Positions 24,177 through 36,663 of a stretch of DNA of 64,000 nucleotides are shown in pieces (the first letter of the stretch is position 1; each line of letters opens with the position of its first letter). The stretch spans positions 2,501-66,500 of the forward strand of contig NEEC01000014.1 of assembly GCA_002189035.1 (NCBI GenBank), given 5' to 3'. The position numbers and the translations under genes are program-made. The notes beneath the pieces are model-generated. The model did no database searches, was not told where the DNA came from, and saw only the letters and a list, made by a program, of their open reading frames with translations. This DNA comes from Utricularia gibba. Its lineage: Eukaryota > Streptophyta > Magnoliopsida > Lamiales > Lentibulariaceae.

Positions 24177-25211
24177 CCTGGGCCAAGACAACAGCCAGCT
24201 TCTGCCCAGAGAAATCTTAAACGAACCCACCAATCTAGTTGGTGAAAGTAGGGGGGAAGATTGACGAAGGGTGAAAAATCGAAAGGCGATGAGGACGTAG
24301 CACCCAGGATTTATTAAATTAGGCCGAAAATGATTCGACCGGAAAAGATGATAGCGGAAAAAACCGGGCCAATATTGTATTCCAAAAACAAACGTCAGGC
24401 CTGCCTATTCATTGGGCAGCCTGAAGCAAGCTACGTGGCATCCTCAGGAGCATACATTCGCTCCTACGCTACGCTACGCTTCGCTTCGCTTCTCTTCTTA
24501 GAGGGGAATCATGGGGTGTCGTGTTGTGCTGTGTAATGCTTTTCTCGCGTAGTCTCTACGTTACAGTAGCAGTTGTTGTGTCGAGAAATCGGCAGGGGTG
24601 GGTGGGGTGGAGTAGCAGTACGGCTGAAACACACGTTTTTGTTTTGTTTGTTGCTGTGCTGTCTGATCTCAATCCTTCCACCTCCGCACGTTTCGACAAC
24701 GGGGCCGGGCTGCCTAACAGTCAACCCCCGTTTCGCGTGCTGCTCTGTGGCCCAGCTGTAGACCCAGCCCAGCCCTCCACAGGTTCACTTGCAGATCCTG
24801 TTTAAGAAAACGTAAGCCCATGTCAATGAACCTTCTGCATTACGCCTTTTCTTCTAAACATTGCATTGCGCATTGCAAGCAGCGAGAAGAGAGAAAAAAG
24901 AATCGGAAGCGATCCGTTCTGGAAATCCTAGCTCCCATCTCATTCATGGGGGACAAATAGATGACCCACTTTTCCAAGACACACTTTACTATTAAAATAA
25001 ATAATTAAGTATATAAAAAGTTTTATAATGTGATTAACGTTTATTATAAAAAAAAGGTTTTATATTGTGATTGGGCCAAGGCCCAATACTCTGATATGAT
25101 TGCTTGTCAGCTATCGCCCTTCTCCCGCCAAAATATCCACCTGCGCCTGCAGTTGGCCAGTTCCACCGTTCGTGGGAGCCAACTGTGCATCACAGAGTCG
25201 GCGTTGGCCTC
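24177..25211. promoter_or_regulatory. Shared upstream region of bHLH gene and CTF18
   Basis: About 1.0 kb lies between two divergent start codons. Near 24460-24496 there is a run of CTACG and CTTCG pentamers ending in a CT-rich tract, of the type common in plant 5' leaders. A bidirectional promoter is inferred from the arrangement. Confidence 0.45.
24460..24496. repeat. Pentanucleotide repeat CTACG/CTTCG
   Basis: Repeats of CTACG change into CTTCG and then a CTTCT tract. The array sits about 290 to 320 bases upstream of the bHLH start and about 720 bases upstream of CTF18. Confidence 0.75.
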
Positions 25212-28200
25212 ATGGAAATTCCTGATTTTGAAGAGCTACAATGGCTGGAAGCCCACTGTATGGAGGATCCCTGGGAAGAAGAAGACTACGTGATGCAAAT
25301 GGAGGAGCCCCCTTCCCCAACTCCTCCGCCCGACCCCGATGAGTCTCCTAATCGACCCATTCTCACTCTTCCTACGCTGCCTTCCCTTTCAAATCCCATC
25401 CAGGTTAACTCTACACTCAAGAAACGCATTCGGCCCGGTGACCACAGGAAGTGCAACCTCGATCCGTATTATTCTCGCAAGAAGAAGTGCAAAACTGGGG
25501 AGGATGAAGATCTGGAAGAAGAATGGAATTTTCAAGGTCCCCATTTGGAGGAAGATGAGGCGACGAAAGCCACAGTACCTGAAATTTTGCACGATAATGG
25601 CGATGCCTTGGATGACAGCATAGTGGAGGAGGAGACAGAGAGTGGAAAAGGGACATTGTCGAGATATGCTTCTGAAATAGATGGGGATTGTGTGCCAATT
25701 ACAGGGTTGGATGGGGACTTGGTGTTTGCAAAGATATGTGAATTTCAGATGGATGAGGAGCGGAGAACAAAGAACGCGTATTCCAGAGAAGGTATGGATG
25801 TTACAAGATATGCACTGCATGCAGCCTTAACCGTTTTGAGTGCTATAGCTTGTGCACTAGTATATGTTTATAATGCGGAATACGGATGCTTGCAGGACTC
25901 CTTGTAGAATCCGTGAGAGTTCTAATGGAGAAAATAGAACATGAGGATTTCACAAAGGTTAGTTCAGTACTGCTCTATGTATTAGGAAGGAGGATGTAGG
26001 TTCATGCTTTTCTATGCTAAATTCAAAAACAAATGAGACAAGCATTAGCTGCCACTAAAACTCGCCTCATGTGTTTTTCTCTCTTTAGTAATCCAACAAA
26101 TTTTTAGCAGTGTGACTGTAGGCTTCTTATTCATAAAGTAATGATTACTCTTTGCTTGTGTAGGCTGTCCAGGCAACTATGAATAGCCAATCTGGAATAG
26201 ACTCACCCAAGCCTCCAGATGGCAACGAGCAACTTTGGGTTGAAAAATATGCTCCAAGCTCATTTACAGAGCTACTCAGTGATGAAAAAACGAACCGTGA
26301 GGTTCAGTTTCTAATTGATTAGGTTTGCGTAGCCTATTTCTTTGAGAAAATTTTGCTATATTAATTTGCTCCCCATAAATCCAATAATTGTAGGTACTCC
26401 TCTGGCTAAAACAATGGGATTGCTGTGTTTTTGGATCTTCGATCAAGAGCACAGCAGATGATGTTTTATGTGCATTGAGTCGACATTCCTTGAGCATGAT
26501 GCATTCAAGGAAATCTGGGAAAACCAGTAACTTTGGAAGCAATAGAGAGAGTGGGTGCACAGGAAACTCACTAGCTCCTCCTGATTTGGATGAGGAGAAT
26601 AATATCAATCTTGGCACTCGGGAGGTAGTGGAAAATAGAAACAAATTCTCCAGTCCTCCCGAAAAAAAGGTTGGATAGTCTTTTACTTCTCAGTTTTATC
26701 TTATTATTTGAGTTTTTGTTCTCTTCATTTACTCTGGCCTACAATGCACAATGCTTATGAATCCCACCTTTCACTCGCAATTCCTAAAGTAAAAGTTACA
26801 TGAAAGTACAATAAGAAACATGAAAAACATAGCCAGACCTGATTGTTTTTATGTTACTGATCGATGTGTTCTGTCATTGGGTTGATTTGATGTTCACAGA
26901 TTCTCTTACTCTGTGGTCCACCTGGGCTTGGGAAGACTACTCTTGCACATGTGGCGGCTAGGCACTGTGGTTATCAGGTGGTAGAGGTGAGAGTTAGATC
27001 CATCTTTACGTGCAGTCAAACAAATTATTTTTTATATGCACCTTTGCATATGCAGTGTTACAAGTATTACGATTCTGTTGTAATATTTTTTTATGAGGCT
27101 TCCCACTGAGCTTTAAAACCCGTGACAGATTAACGCAAGTGATGATCGGTCTGCTTCAGTTGTTGAGACTAAAATCCTTGATGTTGTCCAAATGAATTCA
27201 GTTATTGCAGGTTCAAAGCCAAAGTGCTTGGTTAGTGTTGTACATGATTTTTTTTTGTATCAACATAAATTTGTCGAAGGTTGGTCCTTCAACAACACTG
27301 GTTGTTTATCGAAGGTTATTGATGAGATTGATGGTGCACTTGGAGATGGGAAGGGTGCAATTGAAGTTATCCTTAAATTGGTAGGTCAAGAGTCTTGTTG
27401 CCTTCATGTTTTTCCAGATGTCTGATGGGTGGATTAGAATTGCAATAACTTTTTCCTGGTAGATTACAAACCTCCTGTGATCTGGGAAACCTTCTGGTGG
27501 AATAATCATAAAAACATACAATATTTTCGTAGACATTTTTTTTTTTCACTGTAAAGATCAATGGGATTCTGAGAACAATTTTAGGTTCTCAGGATTTGTG
27601 ATGCTCAGTGCTCAGTTTATCAGTGTTTAAAATGCAGGAGTATTCCATGGTCTCGTCTTGAACTAATAAAAGGTGATGCAGGTATCCGCAGAAAGAAAAA
27701 ACTTTACTGGAAAAGAAAACCTAGATGAAAGATTTACACCTAAGAAGAGGGTTTCTAGTAAGAGACAACGGAATTCCCCCTGTTGAGGCCTGTATGAAGG
27801 AATCCGTATATCATTTTTCATATTGTCAATGCGTTTGTTCCAAGTGACTGCTTATCGTGTGCAGGTCATTTGTATTTGTAATGATTTGTATGCGCCAGCC
27901 TTGAGACCTTTGCGTGAGGTAGCCAAGTAAGTCTTGTATGTGCGTCAATTTGGATTTCATAGTCATTTAATGTTAACTTGTTTGGTGTATCTGTCCAATC
28001 ACAAGCATTATAAAGTATCCATGACCTTGTCCGTTATTTATGAATTTAATTAAAGAAAACGAAGTGTGATAATAATCTCATATACAGCAACCTTATTTCT
28101 TGTGCATATTAGCATGACTTTTCTCATTTGAAACGTGAACAATATTCATAGAAAATTCTTAGTAAATTAAGTCATGTGTTTCCTTTTTCCCCATTTCAGG

Positions 28201-31200
28201 GTTCACATCTTTGTTCAACCAAGTGTTAATCGTGTTGTAAACCGGTAAGATTCCAGATTTATGCTGAACAAAACTTTCGTTCAGAAAGGAGATTTAATTT
28301 TTGACTTTATGTTGATTTCTTATGCTTATTTTTCAAAATATAAAAGTATGTATGAGACAATTGACGCTGTTTGATGAGTGAACCTCCTGTAAATGTATGT
28401 TCCACTCTAGCGTACTGCATGCTCTATGATATTGCTCGTTTATGTTTCATTCGTTCATAATGCATGTTCAGCAATTTTACTGGCATCCTGTTTTTTTTAT
28501 GGATTAACATGGAAGCTCGGTTGTATGGATAATAAAGCAACATCTACTTAGTAGCGATGATTTTGATGAAAAACAATAGGTTGAGATATATATGCAATAA
28601 TGAGAAGATCAAGATGAGCTCCGTTGCCCTTTCTGCATTAGCAAACTTCACTGGTAAGTCTTGTTATGTCATAATTTTTGACCATTCAATGTGATATCAT
28701 CTTTGGGAAATTCTGCTTTAGATTTTTCCTTTTGTGGGCTTTTAGTGATATTTTAATTTTTTCTAGATCTCAAGAAAAAGTATATATTACTCTGGTGTCA
28801 AAGCATACAGTATTCTTTCAATAAATCATCAATGCCAAAATCTTTGGCTTCAGTCTCCTGACAGTGTTCTTTCTTCTAATGAAATTTATTTTTACTGTTA
28901 AAAATCAAATCCTATTTTGTGGTGCTCAGGTTGTGACATACGATCATGCTTGAATACACTTCAGTTTCTCAACAAGAAAAAGGAATCCTTAAATCTGGTA
29001 ATATCAGAAAATTATTATTTATTCTTGCTTTGTCCCAATGTGATTGTCCATAACTTTCGTATTTTATGTACGAAATGAAGCGATTTCTAGTCTAGTGGAG
29101 TCCTTCTGTAGCTTTAAAGGAATCCTCATTTATGTTTAATTCTTATTCAAATTCTCACTCATTCCTACCTGTGTATTTATTGTAATGCGGGTCTTTACAG
29201 GCCTGAGCATTAATTAAATCCTCTGCACTTGGAATATTTTGAGTATCCAAGCAGGAATAAGATAGTTTTTGCTACATTTATAAGCAAATACGATGGATGC
29301 CTGTTCTGTCTTAGCATCCTTTTCCTCAATAATTTCCTGAGAAACAGAATTCATTTTTTTCAAGTTGGACCTGGGTTCTCAAGTGGTTTGTCTGAAGGAT
29401 GTATCAAAAGGTACTTTTGACGTTTGGAAAGAGGTTAGCTGTAGTTGCACATGTCTGAAAGATTTCTATTCGTTTGTTGAAGCCATTCCATTTTTCTTAT
29501 ATATCTTTTTGCTTTTTCATTCAAGATTTTCCAAAGGAGAAAAGCCAAATGGATCAAGGGATCAACCTATTCTGGCAGCTTCTGCTCTGAAAATTTTGAG
29601 TTTCTGTTCTCTTTGATATCTAACCAGTGAGTGGAAGTCTAGAATATCTTTGCTTTGATAATACAAGCCATGGACCTTAGGACGATTTTTTTCCAGTGGC
29701 GAGTATGACTTAATATTAGATGGAGTTCATGAAAATATGTTGCAGCTACATTATGTCGATCCTGTCATGGAGAAGACAGTAAGTATAGCTGTTGTATTCC
29801 TTTGAGCCTGTGTTCAGATAGTCAGATTTGAGTGATTCGTTTTTATGTTGCCCTTTTACCTTCTACCTTCTAGGTGCAATGCTTGGATAATTTGGAGGTT
29901 TCTGATATAGTTCATAAATATATCATGCAAACCCAGAAAATGTCCCTACAAGGTGAAGTCGTGTGGTGTTATTCGATTCCCTGTTTTCTAACTGCTGCAT
30001 GTATATGACACAATTGTTTTATCTATTTGTTTTCCTCAGCGTATCAGCCTCCAGTCGTTTTGCTTATCCGTGGTCTGGTAGCGCGTCCCGAAAAATATGA
30101 TATTCGGTGGCCCAGGTCTTTCCACAGGTACATCCTTAGATGTGCAGTACACCTTCTGGCATGTTTAAAAATTTCTAGATTTTCTCTTTGACAGACACCG
30201 AACAGCATTGACTGAGAGGTTGGATACACTTCATAAATGGCACAACCTCATTCCACCGTATATTTCAAGGCATCTGTCAACAAAATCATTTATAGAGAAC
30301 TCGGTGTCTCAGTTGCTGCATATCCTCTCGCCATCTAAAATCAGACCGGTATGATTTTCTGTATGCAATTCCAAGTTTCCACCAATGAATGAGTTAACAT
30401 AATGATAAGGTTATAAGAACCTGTCAAAAGTTATGGTGTATAACAACTCCCAATTTTCCCTTCTTGGAACTAACATGAATTTCCAATTCACAGGTGGCGC
30501 TGAATTTGCTTTCAGAAACTGAGAAAAGCAGTTTCTGGCAGTTGGTAAGCACCATGGTCTCCTATGCTGTTACATACAAGAACACTGCCAAGATGGGGCA
30601 AGAAGAGGTTTCAGAAACGAATTTTCTTTCCCTGGATCCACCTCTTTTTAATTTTGTAAGGTTCAAGGTATATGTATCGGTCGATTCACTTCTTTAGTTA
30701 TTAATGCAATCAGTGGTGTTGATCTAATCTTTTGTGGCCTCTTCCGAGCAGGGTTGCAGTGCATGCCATCTTGAGCTTCCGTTGGCAGTGAAGCAGGTCT
30801 TACTTCATGAGGTGAGGCATGCGTGGTTGTTATGTTGGCCATATATCCTCCATTCATAGAATCAGACTGCAAATATTTCTCTCTGAGATTCTGATAGTTG
30901 GGTAATATATGAATTTCATGGAGATTGCAATATTAAACTTCAGGTTGAAAAGCAAAGGATTCTTCACTGCAGCCTCTCCAAGTCATTCCATCATAACATG
31001 GCTGAGAATACGTCTACTGGTGAAGTGTCATCTGTGCCTACTGAAACGAAAGGGAAGAACCCGACTTCAACGACCAACAACTCTGGTCTGCATGCGCTTT
31101 CTAACTCAAGTCCAGCAAGCTTCCCAATCCAAGTGGCTGCAACTGCAGCTCAGGTCAAATCATCTGAAAGGAAAAAATATTCTTCTGGTTTTCTGACCGA

Positions 31201-31607
31201 CTTCTTTCAAAGGTATGCATGTGTGTAGATTGGTTATTCTTGCGGACGGGCAATTCGAGTACCATTGTTGCGTGTGTACCAGTTTGATGATTGCAGCAGC
31301 ATTGGTAGTAGATTAGTCTTAAAAAAACGAAGCCGATACTTCAGTGTCGTAAGCAAGCTTGTGGTTCTTTGATTCATAGGTCTAAGAGCAGCTCTAGCCA
31401 TGAAGATTCCCCTCTTTCGATGACAGTGGAAGCCCAACGTAGCCTTAGAACCGTACACCCGTTCCTTTTCAAATTTAACGAGGTGATTTAAGTGGTAGTG
31501 CCGGTGCCATTGCTTTCACTTTAATCTTACTCATGTGTTCTGCTTCGTTTCAGGGGTTCACAAATGCAGTGAAGAGGCCTGTGCGAATGCGAGAGTTCCT
31601 TGCATAA
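25212..31607 (+). CDS. CTF18: Chromosome transmission fidelity protein 18 (alternative RFC clamp-loader subunit), one-base frame break
   Basis: I placed 23 exons: 25212-25791, 25896-25957, 26164-26301, 26394-26669, 26900-26986, 27129-27230, 27315-27380, 27682-27791, 27865-27926, 28200-28244, 28580-28653, 28930-28997, 29365-29433, 29526-29626, 29697-29778, 29874-29952, 30040-30127, 30195-30348, 30494-30667, 30752-30811, 30944-31212, 31380-31482 and 31554-31607. The N-terminus MEIPDFEELQWLEAH is CTF18-like. LWVEKYAPSSFTELLSDE is RFC box II; GPPGLGKTT is the Walker A motif; INASDDRSA and VIDEIDGA (Walker B) follow, then VICICNDLYAPALRPLR and RSCLNTLQFL. CTF18 is the large subunit of the alternative clamp loader that loads PCNA and supports sister-chromatid cohesion. 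One added base in the C5 run at 27776-27780 gives 967 residues with every exon in phase; as written, exon 8 stops at TGA. Acceptors of exons 13 and 14 end in AAG rather than CAG. Confidence 0.93.
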
Positions 31608-32050
31608 CTTGTGCCACTTCGCAGACATCCCGAGCTCCCTCATGGGCGGCAGGCATTAAGAAAGGAGTAGAGAGATCAAGGGTAAGTGTAACTAGAAAGC
31701 GAAGAGATTCAAAATGAGCCCTCATTCGAATTTTTTTTTTTTTTGTTTCTAAGGAATGTTAATGCAATTCAAATTTGCATAATCTGTACTTTGCATATCA
31801 AGTAAAGAATACCATTATTCTTCAAACAAGTACAAAACAACCGACGTTCTGCAAGAAAGGGCCTACTTTTTTCCTGATTTCAGTGGGATGAGTGTCGCCC
31901 CACTCTGTGGTCTTAAGAGATGTCATATTCACTACTTCAAAGTAACAGAACCTATTGATTCATACACAGAAATATCTTCTACCACATAAAGAATCAAGAG
32001 TTCCGCCAAATGCTTCTTACTGATTCATGTTAAGATTACAGGTTTGAATT
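31608..32050. other. Gap between CTF18 and the TON2-like pseudogene
   Basis: This is the 3' flank of CTF18. It contains a T-run of about 15 near 31731-31744. No gene seen. Confidence 0.4.
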
Positions 32051-32054
32051 CAAT

Positions 32055-34215
32055 ATGAGAAGCGGCTACTGTTCCTCTTCTTCCTGGAGTGGATTCTCCC
32101 TGTTGTCGTCAGCCCAGAACCTACGCACATCTATAAGCATGCTTGCTCAGCAGTACCTCCAGCATGCAGATCATATCGCATATCATCAGCAAGTCTGGTG
32201 GCTTTACCATATCCCAGATTTCATCCCTCGATGCGCAGCTGATGATCACCTCCCTCGATCAATTTCTGATGGACATCTTCGTTTCATGAAACGTGAATTA
32301 CCGACAGTTGGTGACATGGTACAAACAAATCTTAAGCTTTATGTATCTGGTGATTTGAGGCATGTAGCTAAAACTCATAGCCACAAGCAGGAATAACAGA
32401 ACTTCTCTGTAGGAAGATTGCATCAGGAAACATGAAAAGCTCTTCATGTTATCATTCTTCACTTCCAGACTTGATTATCGTTATCAACACAGAAGTCAAG
32501 TACGATGTAAGAAAACGTTACGGTAGAAGGCACTCAAACTAACCTGAAGAATGTATGGACATCAGAAATGTCAAGAATCCCCTGCCTTGAAGATCAAGAC
32601 ACTTGAACAAGTATGTACAGCCTTCCTTACTGTCCCAGATATCCAGAGCAAGAACAAATTGAATAAATCCATTTCCCCGGCATTACCACGTCCACTTTTT
32701 CCACAGAGAACATGCTCATCAAAAACAAAACGGGAGAATATGGCACACGATTATCAGTATTTATTTCCCTCTCAAAAAGTTGGTTTCCATCGTAAACCAT
32801 CTTCCCAACAAATGAGGAAGATAATTAGCAATTCTATCCTGCACCTCTTTCCATAAAAATGTCCCATCTACATAATCACGAAGCTCCTGTTTTCCTGTTT
32901 TCCTGTTTTCTTAGATTAGTTTCGGTGCTTGGAGTATTGACTTCAGAAGAAAACTGCGAAAATTACACAAGGGCGAAACTCGGTTGTATGAATCACAGAA
33001 GAAAAAGAATTTATGTGCTTCAATTCGAAAATACATTTGCGAAAAGCCTGCGGGCATGTCCCGGACTTATCTATGGTATGAAATCTAAAGAATAATTTAC
33101 ACACACGCGAGGCTGAAGAAAGCCATCAAAATCCCCATCAAGCTCACTCATAATTCTAGCCTGGGAGAGCGAAACCTGGAACACGGCACAAATCACAATT
33201 TTTCTATACAGATGCATTATTAGATGGCTGACAGGACAGCACGCATCACATAGATATAGAAAGGAAGGATGGAAATCCTTCATGATACGTCCTTCACAAA
33301 CTTCATGAAGTTAGAGTGGCTAAAAAAGCGTCGGCATTTCATTCCTACCTTTTCTGTACACACAGGAGCAATGTGGCAGAAGTCTTCATAATTCATCTAA
33401 GCCAAGCCATACATGAAACGCATTTCAGGTCATCACGCAATCAAAAGTTTGCATTCTTCGCTGATTATTAATGCAAATAATAACTTAATTAATTACCTTC
33501 TCTGCCACTGAGACAATTTTCTGAGGCATACCAACACAGCGTCCAGGTCATCAGCATGCAGTAAAAGAACAGATTGTTTCTAATTGGAGAACATAATAAC
33601 ATCATAAACGCAGGGCCAAAAAATTCAAGTCATTGCTCTTTAGAGAATAACCACTTAGGAGTAGTGCTACAAGCACACACGGAACGAAAGGGAGTTCGGC
33701 TATCTAGGTGGTGATTAAAAAAAAAAACACCTTCAAAGATACTAATTTTGTCAGAAACTTTCAGAAGAACGTAAAAGTGGGATCGTAGAAGGGAAAAAAA
33801 ACTAAAGCAAGTTACTTTGAGAAACCGATGCCTAGACAAACCCATGACCAAACAGTAAAGGGAAGTGAGTAAGAGATCACTCAAACATAAAAAATACCTT
33901 TTGTAGAAGCTTGCAACGCCGCCGGCTTCCGCGCTCTTCTGCTGCGTCTCTTTAAATATGTCGAACAAAATCTTCTTGGTCTCAAGTTTCTGTAATGCCG
34001 AATTGTAGAATCATCGTATGCCAAATATTTATTCGGATCCGAGGCCAGTCCCAGATTCTATGAGGCGCGTAGATTCGGAACCCGGAGCATTGAAGATGCA
34101 GCCGGTATTTTCCTCTGCGCCGGCGCATTGCCAACGCCCGAACCACCGTAAATTTCGGATCGGACTCGCTAGCCTCCCAAGTCCCAACCCCAACTCAGTA
34201 AGGAAACTTTTTTTT
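32055..34215 (-). pseudogene. Decayed copy of TON2/FASS (PP2A regulatory subunit B'' type)
   Basis: Remnants of a TON2/FASS gene run along the minus strand in the correct order, with introns kept. From right to left: AQRKIPAASSML near 34110-34070; KLETKKILFDIFKETQQKSA at about 33991-33930; HADDLDAVLVCLR near 33540; SLSQARIMSELDGDFDGF near 33170-33120; RDMPAGFSQMYFRIEAHKFF near 33060-33000; VFDEHV and GNAGEMD near 32730-32670; DEIWDMVKP near 32230-32200; and SMLIDVRRFWADDNREN near 32140-32090. TON2 directs the preprophase band and division-plane placement as part of a PP2A complex. Lesions are many: a TAG at 34061-34059, frame shifts in the DDLDA and C-terminal exons, missing residues, and damaged splice junctions. 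The missing pieces cannot be joined into one frame. It is not a processed copy because exons are spread over 2.1 kb. Confidence in identity rests on remembered family sequence. Confidence 0.85.
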
Positions 34216-34719
34216 TTTTTTTCAATAGATGGAACTTGGGTGTGAAATGTGAAACGGGACGGATTAGGGCATATTTACCCCAATCGAAAGTAAATATCTT
34301 TTCCTCAACAGGGTGTCATTTTGTTTAATTTACACGGCGGCGTTTCTTTTCTTTGTTTTGTCTGAAGTTGGGATGGTGGAAGCACCGACGACATCGTCGA
34401 CGACAATAGGAGCACGTAAGTAAAAGATTCAGCCCAGCCATGCACACGCTTATGAGAGTAGTTTGTAGGCACAAGGTTAGGAATCCTTGAAATTGGTATG
34501 AGAAATCCCTTTTTTATTCCCACTACAGCTCCAATCCCCACCCTCCCCTTTCCGTTTGTGCTTACCAACCAGTCCCAGTAAAATGCTTATTCCTACGTAT
34601 GCAAGGATGAAAACTGATTCAGGATTCAATTTAAATCGTACCTGATCTTCTTCATCGGCAGAATCACGAGATAGATTACTCCAGGCAATGCTGAAGTAGG
34701 GCCATGACTAGTTGGACAC

Positions 34720-34990
34720 TTGACTAACGCTGAAGTAGAAGACTTGGAAAATCACCAGGCCATAAGTTACCCTGCGAAGAGTGTTGCTGGTGGAGCACTC
34801 TTAGCAGCTGTCCAGGGTGGAGTACTGGAATTGGTTAGTTATGACCATTGAGCTCAGATTCCAAACTATCTATTTTCTTTGTTGTCGGAAAGAACAAGGC
34901 CATGGCTGCATTGTGGTGGGGCTGTCAGTGCTGGGCATCATTAACATTGCCCCCGCAGCCTGTAGTGTTGGCCAAAGAATGAAGGAGGCT
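34720..34990 (+). other. Possible gene relic, unrecognised
   Basis: The frame from about 34721 reads LTNAEVEDLENHQ and then KSVAGGALLAAVQGGVLEL, followed by a GT that could be a donor. After about 70 bases another open stretch reads VVGLSVLGIINIAPAA and ends KEA with TAA. Two adjoining stretches with coding-like composition and hydrophobic character suggest the end of a membrane-protein gene. I do not recognise the family, and no start or upstream exon was seen. It may be chance. Confidence 0.25.
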
Positions 34991-35385
34991 TAAGGATGTG
35001 AAGAAGCTAGGTTTCTATTGACAATTCATAACTCCGGGGTAGTTCAAGAAGGCTGTCGAGTGCAGGCAAGCATACACTCAAATATTCCCAAGTACCCGCA
35101 TTGCATGGCATTGCTTCACTGATTGAGATCTCCCCCCTTATTCCAGACCTGATTGAGATGCCATCAGATGAATATTCCGAAGCCTGTTGAAGTTGGTTAT
35201 TGGGAAAGATGAATTTATAGCGATGCAAGATGCATGGGTCAGGTTTGGGCCTGGGGGGCGGTCCACCTCCATTGAAAGAAAATGATGAGCTTCTTAATAA
35301 TATTATGGTGTACTAATTTCCATAGTAATGCAGCCAGCAGTCCCGTCCGGCGATTGCGAGCTGCAAACTTTTCATGTGGGGCGAA

Positions 35386-35388
<3 letters not shown>

Positions 35389-35433
<45 letters not shown>
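35389..35433. repeat. GA dinucleotide microsatellite
   Basis: About 22 uninterrupted GA units are followed by imperfect GGAGAGG. It lies 1.2 kb upstream of the DUF630/632 start codon. Such tracts are often variable in length between individuals. Confidence 0.95.
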
Positions 35434-35438
<5 letters not shown>

Positions 35439-36663
35439 GCACGTCCATAGCTGGTTTTATGGACGGGTCTGGATCCAGAATTGAAATCGGATGGGCCACA
35501 TATATGTATGTATGTGTAACTGTAGGATGAGGGAGGGGGACCAGTACCACACACCATCTATCTGCTTTCTTATAGGAAAGCAAAAGCTTTTCCATTTCAT
35601 GCCCCTTTTTGAAGCACATATGAAGGAAGCTGAGGGAGTTTGGAAGGAGGGGATCTTTTTCTACAGCAGCCAGCAGCGAGGATGTGCGACAATCAAAAGG
35701 AAAGAAAGTGGTATGCATGATGTTTGTTATGTGGGTAGAGGGTGAATCATTTTCTCGGTTTGACAATCTGGATGGACGCCTTTTTGGCGGTTGGTAGGGT
35801 GTTGGTGGTGGCGGGGCTCCCCCACCCTACTCCCAAAAACAACATACCGTATGATCATACCATAGAACATCGACCTGTTGTGAGGAGTCCGATTATGCAT
35901 GTATATGCTGTTGTTGCGACAGATGCAGATGAAATATTGTTATGTTGCCTGAACAAGTTGAGTCGATGGGTGGAACTACGCACCATCATTCCCCTGACAG
36001 CAACATCACCAGATATACGAGTCCATTAACAAGTCTTCAAGGCGCTTCCAGCTGCTCGCATACCAAGAAAACAAAAGTAATCAGGGTGCTTCTTCTTCTT
36101 CTTCTTCCTCTTTTATATAAATAGAGAGAGAGAACACCAACATATTTTCTCTTGTACGGTCGTCATCCCATTCTATTCGATCCATGGGGAAGATAGATGA
36201 ATACCCCCATTCCATTCCAAGATTACCCACCCTTGTTTTTCGTTCTCCAAATGGTTCCCATGCCTCATGGTGGGAAAAGAAGATAGATATTGATAGGCAG
36301 TGTGCAGCGATGTACCTCCCTCCATCCTGGGATCTTAGTACCATCCCGATCCCGATCCCATCCCACGCTCTGGCTTTCAAGATCGTCCCAGCATCGGGGA
36401 GGCTTCTCCAAATTCCTTATTTCTTTCTTTCTTCTTGTGTGGCTGTGGCGACAGCCTCGCCAGTCACCAGTAAATGTAAAATCCGTATTTTTTAAAAGTG
36501 AGTAAAGCTGACATTTTTTTTGTTTTTTTTAACACAAGGAAAGATAAAAAAAAAAGGACCAAGGACACCGTGGCTCCTACACACACACACACTAACTAAA
36601 CGACTTCTCCTCCGATGGTGCTCCACTCCACCTCCACGCCCGCATAGATTCCCCCCCTCCAAC

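Larger units (their letters stand above)
34216..36663. other. Intergenic region between TON2-like pseudogene and DUF630/632 gene
   Basis: About 2.4 kb without a complete gene. A possible gene relic lies near 34720-34990 and a long GA repeat at 35389-35433. The last few hundred bases are the promoter and 5' leader of the DUF630/632 gene, with CTT-rich and T-rich tracts. Confidence 0.45.

Noticed and set aside
24720-25210. Upstream extension of CTF18 from 25104
   Set aside because: That frame opens at TTG; the first in-frame ATG at 25212 gives the family N-terminus.
32055-32396. Plus-strand open frame of 113 residues
   Set aside because: It is antisense to the C-terminal exons of the TON2-like relic, which explain the sequence better.
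35239-35766. Minus-strand open frame of 175 residues with a Leu-Ser run
   Set aside because: The run is the GA microsatellite read as CTCTCT; the flanks have no coding character.
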